Below, piece by piece: positions 9,721 to 17,382 of a stretch of DNA of 17,382 bases (positions are counted from its first letter, which is position 1; each line of letters begins with the position of its first letter). The position numbers and the translations under genes were made by a program. The notes under the pieces were generated by a model. The model worked only from the letters and a program-made list of their open reading frames with translations. It was not told where the DNA came from and searched no databases. Location: the NCBI RefSeq assembly GCF_026151205.1, contig NW_026971933.1, forward strand, positions 1 through 17,382, in the 5' to 3' direction. This DNA comes from Bolinopsis microptera. Lineage: Eukaryota; Ctenophora; Tentaculata; Lobata; Bolinopsidae.

Positions 9721-11400
9721 GCTAGGTGTTGAAAATAGTTGATTCCCCACGCTTGCTGCATGGCTTTCCCAAAAACGGGGCAATAAAACGGGGGAACCAA
9801 CAGAGGCCCCTGAGGTTCTTTAAAAAAAAAAAATACAGAGTAATTCTTGTGCGATTTATATTCAGGGGGTGGTTGATTTTTGGGTGTTTTTGCCCCCTTT
9901 TCCGGTTGTGCGTGGTGGTGTGGGAAAAAAATCTGAAATCAGACCCAGAAGAATTTAAGTAAAAAAATGAAACAAATTTAAGTGAGCTTAAAATTTGGTT
10001 TTTGTTTGAGGTGATTTCATCAACCAAAAAAGTCTAACTTTGAGCAAATAAAAAAAGGGGGAAAATTAGGGACTAACCACAGGTAGGGAAGCCAGTGGAA
10101 AAAACCAAAAAGAAATGCCGAAATAAGATTGAAAAGCCCTCATGCTCAAAATTTTTGTCAAAGCTTTTTGGGGGAGAAGTTTTCGATGCAAAAATATCAC
10201 AAAAAAACACAAAAAAACTTATTTATCCTGAATCCGGACAGGAGTTTTTAAATTCCCAAAAACGAAAAAAAACAAAAGCCAAACAACTTCAGCCCCAAAT
10301 ATTTGAAAATGGGAATTACTAAGGATTTAAAAAACAGTGGGGAAAAGTTGTGGGGGAAAATGGGGCCTGCCCCCCCGGGGCGGAGGTTTGGATTTCCCCA
10401 AAAAAACCTTGCTCCGAAGAGGTGGGCAACGGGGATCCTCAAGTTTGGGGTTTTCCAACGTGGGTTAAAGGAAAAAAGAAATGTTTTTTGAAAATGTTAC
10501 AGTTAATCTTGTTGGGCCCTATTGTATCGGGCCGGTTTTTATATAAAACAACAAAAAAATCCATTAATGGGATTGGCCCGCGGCCCACGGGTTCCATGGG
10601 GAAAAGCCCCCCCGATATAATAGGCCTGTTTTTATCACTTTACTGAGCAAAATTGCAGGGCGAAACACGGGTTTTTTTCCCAAATTCGAAAAGGAAAAAA
10701 TACCGGAATTATATCCCTGGAAATGCGAAGGTTTTTTGGGGGAAAACCAATACCTACCGCTATTTGATTGGCCACCTTAAAGAGGCCGCGGGGCCCGGCC
10801 GTGGGGGAGTTTTACCTTAAGAGGAGTCCCAAACCCCAGTCCCTAAACAATTGTAAAACTAGTTACATTTATTATTCCCCCGGGTAATTTCCCCGAAAAT
10901 ATTGAACCAAACGTAAATGTCCAAACATTTTCCTGACGGCTTTTTTGAAGCTTGGAAGGGAACATTTTTAAACGAATTTTAAAACGAGGAAAAAATTTTC
11001 AAGGCGTTTTTTTTATTCTAAAAACAGTTCTCAAAAAGCCGGGCTTCCAAAAAGGTAAAAAAAGGATCTCATGAAAAAGGAAATGGGAATTTGCGGTCGC
11101 CAGTATGGGAAACATGAATGGACCCAAGGGAACAAAAAAAAAAAATAAAGGGTGCGAATATACTACTTCAAATCAATTTCTATTTTTTTTTTAAATTTTG
11201 TGCCCGTTTTATTCACGCGGGAAGGAAAGGGGTAATTCCTTTTGAAAGTGATACAGGAAGTTTTATGGCGAATGGGGGACCTGAGTAAAGGGAGTAACGG
11301 GGGTCCACCCTGGGGAAAACCCAACCTTTTTCGTCCAAAAACATCACCCCCCCGGGGACCCATCACTACTCCTCGGGGCCAAAAACCATTTAAAAAACAA
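9721..11400. other. Unassigned DNA, moderate quality
   Basis: This stretch mixes readable sequence with runs of 5-11 of one base (for example the A run near 9822-9833). Open frames of 62-106 codons occur on both strands and largely overlap each other (9722-10027 minus against 9726-9962 plus; 10248-10442 minus against 10303-10646 plus), which is expected of chance frames. No repeat array, RNA gene or transposon terminus was found. Confidence 0.4.
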
Positions 11401-12934
11401 ACCGGGGGATTACAGCTCCTAAAACTGGTTTAATAAAAAATTTTTTTAAATACCAAACATTGAAGGGCCTATGGGAAAAACAAAAAAAAATTTTACAAAA
11501 AGGGTCAACAGGGACCCGGTATTGGGGGGCCCGGGGGGCCCCTCTAAAGGGGGTTTTTATCAAAAATTTTTTAAAAACAATTAAAAAAAAGGGGGGGAAC
11601 GTTTCCAGGGGAGAAATAGGGGGAAAAAAACTTCTGGCCCAAAAAAAGGGAAGTTTTCGAGGAGGGAGTTAAAAAAACCAAAGTTGTGGGGTTAAATATT
11701 TAAAAAAAATTACAGGGTTGTTAAGAAACCTGGATTAAAGAATTGGGGGGCCAAAGGAAATAGTTTGAAAAAAGGGTAATTTTTAAAAAAAATTTAAAAG
11801 GAAAAAATCCAGAAACAAAATTTTGGGGCCAAGGGAAATAAAGGCCCGGGCCTTAGCCCCAGCAAAGAAAACCAAAAGAACTTTTGGCTTGGTACATAAA
11901 AAAAAAAAACCAACATTTAAAAAACCCCGGAATTAATTAAACAAAACAACCCCCTTTCAAAACAAATTACCCTTTTTAAACCAACCGCGTATTTCCCCCC
12001 CCCCCGGGGCCAGGCCCCCCCTCCCCCCCCCCGGGAAAAAACCCGGACCCAAAGCAAAGCACCGGGGTTTTAAACCCACGTGTACCTTTCTGCCAAAAAA
12101 ACCCCCAAAGGGATTAAACCCAAAAATTTCCCCCCCCTTTCAAAATTCCGGCACCCAAAAAAGAAACCAAAAAAAATAAAAGTTAAAAGGGGGGTTGTAA
12201 AACCCCTTTCAAAAAAAATAAATGTTAAAAAAAGGGCCCAGGGGAAAATTTAAAGCAACCCCAGAAAATTTCTGGGAACCAATAAAGTTTAAAAGCCCGA
12301 GGAAAGCTTTTTTCGGCAAGGGGCCAAAAAATTAAAAATAAAATTAAAACAGGAAAGGGAAACCCACCCAAAACCCAAAAAAAAAGGGCAAAAACCCCCT
12401 TTAAATTTGACCCCATTACTAATCCCCCAAAAACCGGAAAAAAATTAAGTTTTTAGTAAAAAACCCTTTAAAAATAAAAAAAACAAAACCCACCAACAAA
12501 AACGGGAAACCTATCAATTTATCCCACCAATCTAGGAAAAAAAAAATTTTCATAAATAATAAAAAATTTGTTAATAATTTAAAAAAAAAAAAAAGGGGTG
12601 AAATGGGTTTGATAAAATCCCAAAATATATGTTTAAAAAACCCCCCACGCCACCCAAAACCCCGGGGGGGAAAAAACAAACAATTAATCCTTTTTAACCT
12701 TAACCTAAAAAAAACATGGCTTTTTGGGGTTTTAACCCTGGGGAGAAGGGAAAAAAAATAAAAAGGCAACCCTGGGGGTTTTTAACCCAAATAACCCCCA
12801 AAAAACCCCCCAAAAAAGTTAAAAAAGGGGGGCCCAAGGGGGTTTTTTTTCCCCTGGGGGTTGCCCGCCCAAAAAGGGGGCCTTTCCCCCCGGGGTCCCC
12901 AAAAAAATTAAAATTAAAAAATTTAAAAAGTTTT
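11401..12934. other. Homopolymer-rich stretch, A+C-skewed from about 11930
   Basis: Blocky runs dominate. From about 11930 to 12930 the plus strand is strongly weighted to A and C runs, with long CCCC and AAAA blocks (a broken C tract spans 11995-12032). This contrasts with the G- and T-rich look of 2100-5300. The open frame antisense at 12419-12769, rich in F and L, is the direct translation of these A-rich runs and is not taken as a membrane protein. The change in texture at about 12935 is abrupt. Confidence 0.55.
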
Positions 12935-12964
12935 GAAGCAGGGAGACAGCAGCGTAATTTTAAA

Positions 12965-13069
12965 ATGGCAAGCCCCGCTTGTAGAGAGCTGGACCATTTA
13001 CTACTTACCCTGCAGGGAGTTGGAGCCAGGAGCGAATTAGAGTTGGTAAATAGGCTAGAGTGGGGCTAA
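12965..13069 (+). other. Short open frame, product unknown
   Basis: An ATG at 12965 with A at -3 and G at +4, a favourable eukaryotic initiation context, opens 34 codons ending at TAA 13067-13069. The peptide begins MASPACRELDHLLLTLQGV and continues with a mixed acidic and aliphatic composition. The frame extends upstream without a stop to 12716, but that part is homopolymer-derived. I do not recognise the sequence. The fragment could be the end of an exon, a small ORF or chance; at this length chance is the default. The start is chosen only because it is the first ATG in better-quality sequence. Confidence 0.12.
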
Positions 13070-13070
13070 A

Positions 13071-13113
13071 AACACACACCACAACACCACACACACACCA
13101 ACACACCCACTCG
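13071..13113. repeat. Degenerate CA microsatellite
   Basis: A short tract is composed almost only of C and A, with ACACAC and CCACAC blocks interrupted by extra A or C. Further ACAC-rich patches follow at about 13288-13330 and 13420-13456, giving this 400-bp neighbourhood a loose CA-repeat character. This is typical of a decayed dinucleotide microsatellite in eukaryotic DNA. The interruptions could be mutation or sequencing error. Confidence 0.6.
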
Positions 13114-14100
13114 CAAACTCTTTCTAATGTACCCCCCCACATACGTGAAATATAATAATATATCATACAATAATAAAAAATTTGTAATTAAAAACTGCTT
13201 CTCTGAATAATGTGTGAAAATAGCGTGTGAAAAATCGGAATAATATTATGTTTCATACTTACCTACCGCCAACCAAAACGTGAGAAACAACACACAAATT
13301 ACTCACACTTTTTCACACTCAAAACTTACACTTAAAAATTAACATGCTAATAGTTGTTGATAATCTGTGGAGAGGGGGAGAGAGGGGGTGAAAACCAGGC
13401 GGGGGAACTGAGGGAGATTTACACCACAAATTATACACACAAATATACACACCCTACCACAGTATAGTGTGGTCTACAATTTGTTTTCCTGTGTGTTGCA
13501 ACCGCCAAACCTGCTGCCTTTCCCAGCCGCCTCCCTGACTGTAGCGAAACCTTAACAAATGTGTTCGTCTCATAGGAACAACAATGCGGTGGTTTGTAAA
13601 CCATGGTAACCGCTTCCAATGTGCCACGCCAGGGGGCAGGGCTTGGGCACCGTGACGTAGGGGTCCTATTGTGCTTTTTTGGGAGGTGGCCCCCTTTTGC
13701 GGGGAGGGGGGCCTGGCCCTTGGGAGGTGGGCGAAATCACAAAATGAACGTGCAAGTGAAAAAAATACTTCAAAGGACACAATACTTTTTTCGGAAACAA
13801 ATAAAAGATTACAATAGTGTGAATAGTAAAGCTGGAGTAAAAGGGGAGGTAAATGGATTGTAATACATATGATTCGGCTCGTTCCACACGTGACCGTAAA
13901 GACGGGCGGGGAGTATTTCGTAAGCTGCTAGGAACAAGATCGCAAACGGACAAAAGGGAACAATTGCACGTGCGAATGGTAAATGTGACGAAACGGCTTA
14001 TTTTAAGTTAGGAAGCCTGTAGAGGAGGGGGAGCTGTCTTCAATTCATACTAAAGATGGTTATAAACACAGATTTTGGGTAGAAGCTAGAGGGGGAAATG
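13114..14100. other. Unique-looking sequence, no gene assigned
   Basis: This is among the better-read parts of the window. A GC-richer patch at about 13620-13735 contains two copies of TGGGAGGTGG (13680-13689 and 13721-13730) and a G-rich segment CCAGGGGGCAGGG (13629-13641) resembling only half of a CTCF site. Overlapping open frames on both strands between 13431 and 13953 do not resemble known proteins. There is no firm promoter, exon or RNA gene. Confidence 0.4.
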
Positions 14101-16184
14101 CCAGAGAAATCACGTCATATGTTCCTTATCTGGGCCCCGAAAAAGTTGGGGGGGAAAAATTTTCTCCAGATAGCTAAGTAGCTCGTCCCCTTTCAAAAAA
14201 CCATAGTAACTCACGTATAAAAATTTTTTATCATGAAAAACTCCATTCTTGGATCATATCTTTGAAAGTTATCTTTTGAAGTGGGGCCTTGCTAGGGGCC
14301 GGCAGGGAAAGTAATCTGTTCCGCTTCCCAATTAAAAATGAGGCAATTTGATAGCATTCAATTGCTCTCAAAATTTTTCCCCCAATTAAAAAAAAGTTTT
14401 CCCAATTTTTCCCCCATGATAACATAAATTGGCCATAAAGTGGGATGGGTGTACAATTACCCAAAACCACGGGGGAAAAAAATTTGGCTGAAAAATCGGA
14501 AGCAAAAAAGGGTACGAAAGAAATAAAAAATGTGAAACTGGAAAGGGGGCCCCAAAAAAGGCCCCCCAAAATTTTGCTTTCGTTTTCCTCCAAATCCTTC
14601 CAACCATCCCACACAATGGAGAATTAAAAACCCTGTTCGGGTTTCGAACCCCTAAACTTAAAAGTTGGCCGTAACTCGGAAATTGGTAAAAATCGATCTT
14701 TTTTTAAAAACTAGTTTTGCCAAAGATTAAACCCTGAAGCCAAAAAAAAAGCGTTTTCCAGCTCCCTCCCGGATTAACGGTGGGGGCCACAATGATGAAA
14801 TAAAAAAAACTTAGCCCCCCCCCTTTTCTTGGGGGGTTGGTTAAGGACGCCCGCAAAATTTTTAAACAAATAACTAAAAGAAAATATGGACCACCCACGG
14901 CCATTGTGGGGCGTTTCTCATTGCCTGGGGGGAAAATTCAACATTACGGGGACAAACCTTTGAACAATGTAAAGAAAAGTTAAAACCCCCCGAAAATTTT
15001 TCCTAGCTGATAAAATACAAATTTTCCAATTTCGGGTTTTAAAAGGGAGATAAAGGCTGGGGTTCAAGGTCCCTCAAGAGGGTGTGGGGGGGACCCAAAA
15101 ATATTTCTGAACGAAAAGTTTGAAAAAGTGGGTGAGGGGCAAATCAAGTAGGGGTAACCTAGAAATAATTTTACTAAAAAACCACCCCCCTCCTCGGGCC
15201 ACTTCTACCTCAGTACTTCAGACAGTTACCCCAGATAAAAGGGGGGGGAGGTTGGGACCAAAAACCGGGGGGCCGGGGGGAGAGGAGAAGGGGAAACCAA
15301 TCATTTCAAACAAATCTTTAACCAAGTTCCATTCCGTTTGACGGCCAATGGTCAAGTCAGACTGTTTCTCCCCCTCTTTTTCTACCCCGGGGTTCCCCTT
15401 TTCTCTTCTCAAAATTTCAAGTTTTCAAAATTAGGAGACTGAGGGCAAACGGGTTTTCCAGCGTTACTTTTCGAAGTCACTGGGTTCGTCAAAAGTTAAA
15501 TTGTTTTCCCCGGGGGGGGGAACAGCATTATCTGACTCGGGGGGTCCAGGGACTTTGCCAAAAAATGCAAAATTTGAAGACAAGGGTCCCCAATTTAAAA
15601 AGGGGGGGGGGGCTGCTGGGGAAAATTTCTTTTTGTAGCCAAACTTTACCCAATTTTTATGGGGTTAACCCCAGAGTCAGATGTTCCCGGGCGCTAAAAA
15701 ACCGAAAAATTACCTTCTGGATTCTTCCCGGAAATTCCCAAACGATTGATTAAACATGAATTAAATTTTCTGCAAATGCGGGATTTCGGTTAAGGTTAGA
15801 AACAAGTTTCAAATGGGAGACCCCCGCTCAGCCCCATGAAATTTGAAAAATTCCTGGCACTTAAAAACAAATGGCCTTATCCCTGAAAAAAACGGGGGCT
15901 TTAAATCCCAGTTTTATTAATAGGGAAAAGCTTGTCCAAAACCCCCTGGCCAGGGAAGATTCCTTACAAAGAACCTTCTCTGATTTCATTTTTCCCCCCC
16001 AAAGTGGACCCATCCACGTAAAATGGTCCCCTATTTTTACGTTTAAAAACTTTTTTTCACAGGTGGACGGGGAATTGGACGTTCCCGAGGAGGTAAATGA
16101 AATTTAGGGGTGTGGCCAACCCTGTAAAAAACCGTTTTATATCAGTTTCCCCAAACCTTTGAGCAAAGTCCAGCTTAAAAAATT
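14101..16184. other. Unassigned DNA, patchy quality
   Basis: Readable patches (for example 14230-14370 and 15300-15500) alternate with homopolymer blocks. A 127-codon minus-strand open frame at 14231-14614 is rich in F, S and L because it crosses A/T/C runs; its C-terminal 30 residues look less biased but match nothing I know. A GTTTCGAACCC segment near 14649 recalls a tRNA T-loop, but no accompanying cloverleaf is present. Nothing is assigned. Confidence 0.4.
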
Positions 16185-16202
16185 AAAAAAAAAAAAAAAA
16201 AA
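16185..16202 (+). repeat. A run of 18
   Basis: An uninterrupted stretch of 18 A, preceded by a further A-rich segment, could be the poly-A tail of a retroposed element on the plus strand. The roughly 100 bases upstream show no tRNA-like or LINE 3'-end sequence that I recognise, and no target-site duplication is visible. Run-length inflation is common in this window, so a plain mononucleotide tract or artefact is equally possible. Confidence 0.35.
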
Positions 16203-17382
16203 CCAAATTTTAACAAAACCACAGTTACAGAGAGAGGAAGGCCCCAAAATTTAATCTGTAAAAAATGATAGGAAGCAGAAAAAAAAATTTAAAAAATTTT
16301 AATGTAAGTAAAGAAAATGTAATGGGGAAAAAAATTATCTAATGTAAAAATTCCCAAGGAAAAATTTTTTTTGTATATAAATTCACCACGAAGGGTATTT
16401 TTGAAAAATAATTTAATCACCACGGTCCCCCTGGCGTGGATTTCAAAAATTTGCTAATAAATTTTTTGCAGGGGGCGAGAAGATTTAAAAACACAAACGA
16501 CGGGGAAAATTTGAAAATTGAACACGAAAAAAACCCAAAAAAAGTTAAAAAACCTCAAAATTGCCTGGTTTTCACCCCCCGTAAAACACATCTCGGAGGC
16601 CCATTGAATCGGTATATTAACGGCGGGGAAAAGAAAACAGTGCGGAAAAGATATTCATATCAACCAATGTTTTTCCCTTGCCAAAAAAAGGAGTCCCCAA
16701 AAAAAAAACCAACCGGTGGCTGGGGCCCCGCGGGAGGGAATGAGGAATCTAGCCCCCTGGGACTTAATTATACCCCGAAAAACCTTTAAAACTAAAACAC
16801 CCCCACTAGTTAACAGGGGGTTAACCAGGGTAAAGAAAATACCCTGAAAAAACCGTGTCCGGGTTGAAGGGGGCAGATAAGCACTCCCGCCCACGGTTAA
16901 GCTTGGCCTTTACAGCTTCGGCCACCCCTTATCCCGGGGCCCAATTAAAGTCCCTCACTGGGCCCCCCCCTCCCCCCATGGACTTAAAAAGTTTTTTTTC
17001 AATTGTGGGGGGTTATTTATGGGTTTTCCCCGCCAGGGGGTGGGAACCCTGCTAACCCCCGCAAACCCCGGCGCTGGGCCCAAGCTGTGCTGCCCGAGGG
17101 GGGGCGCCTGGTGTCCCCCCGGTGGGGCTTTTTACTACCTTTGGTGTTGGAATTTTCATCAGATATAAAACCCCCCGTTTTAGGATCAAAGTGGCTAAAA
17201 CGTGTGGGGTTCCCGCCAACAACAGCCATTAAGCGCCCCTCCTTTAAACCCCGTCCAAGTGAGGGGTATTAGCAGCGAAAAAATTTGGGAAGACAACCGG
17301 GCCTTCATCCCTTGACCTGTTCCCCCTAAAATTAACGACAAAATTAAAAACAGGAAAAAAAACGAAAATACAAAACTTGAGA
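16203..17382. other. Unassigned DNA to window end
   Basis: The stretch is A-rich to about 16800 and GC-richer from about 16860 to 17280. A 117-codon plus-strand open frame at 16436-16789, GTG-initiated and lysine-rich, has no recognised domain and is partly opposed by a minus-strand frame at 16655-16894. A 14-base match to the minisatellite, GGTTGAAGGGGGCA, lies at 16862-16875. No RNA gene, exon or mobile element was identified. Confidence 0.4.

Noticed and set aside
12419-12769. 116-codon minus-strand frame as a hydrophobic membrane protein
   Set aside because: It is translated from an A-run-dominated, poor-quality stretch where TTT codons dominate by composition alone.
13621-13641. CTCF binding site
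   Set aside because: Only the CCAGGGGGCAGGG half matches; the upstream part of the consensus, including the CCA core, mismatches at several positions.
14231-14614. 127-codon minus-strand frame as a membrane protein
   Set aside because: Its F- and L-rich stretches come from A/T homopolymer blocks read antisense; there is no recognisable topology or family.
14640-14660. tRNA gene, or tRNA-derived SINE, from a GTTTCGAACCC T-loop-like motif
   Set aside because: No A-box, anticodon arm or acceptor pairing could be found at the proper distance; the motif is a short palindrome that occurs by chance.
16100-16260. MIR-like or other SINE ending in the A run at 16185
   Set aside because: Only a few short words resemble a SINE; there are no box A/B elements, no consistent alignment and no target-site duplication.

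Overview
The window looks like non-coding nuclear DNA of a eukaryote, probably an animal, read at low consensus quality. No complete gene, RNA gene, CRISPR array, bacterial operon or recognisable transposase or reverse transcriptase can be supported. The reasons for calling it eukaryotic are indirect: no coding density on either strand, a large minisatellite, a degenerate CA-rich microsatellite, a long A run and a palindromic element resembling a relic of a small transposon. CpG is not obviously depleted in the better-read stretches, which argues mildly against a typical mammalian intergenic region, but base errors make this unsafe. I cannot name a species or clade.

Sequence quality sets the limits. 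Large parts (about 1700-5770, 8500-9070, 11400-12935, and patches after 14100) are made of short runs of one base following another (A, G, T and C runs of 3-10). This texture is typical of inflated homopolymers in an unpolished or poor-quality read. Reading frames, splice sites and alignments are not trustworthy there. Stretches near 60-1650, 7230-8480 and 12935-14100 look much more like normal sequence.

Layout: 1-606 unassigned AT-rich DNA with three CACGTG palindromes; 607-662 a strong inverted repeat; 663-1700 unassigned; 1700-5770 homopolymer-rich, uninterpretable; about 5815-7230 a tandem array of an approximately 41-46 bp unit, roughly 30-35 copies, clear at its right end and increasingly blurred to the left; 7231-8500 better-quality DNA holding one weak coding-remnant candidate; 8500-12935 unassigned, mostly poor; 12935-14100 better-quality DNA with a short open frame and CA-rich repeats; 14100-17382 unassigned.

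The strongest real signal is the minisatellite. Its unit is itself a dimer of two related half-units, and many copies carry a CACGTG E-box core. Long open frames antisense to it are a by-product of a unit lacking stop codons, not a gene. I found no convincing evidence of a new biological system.
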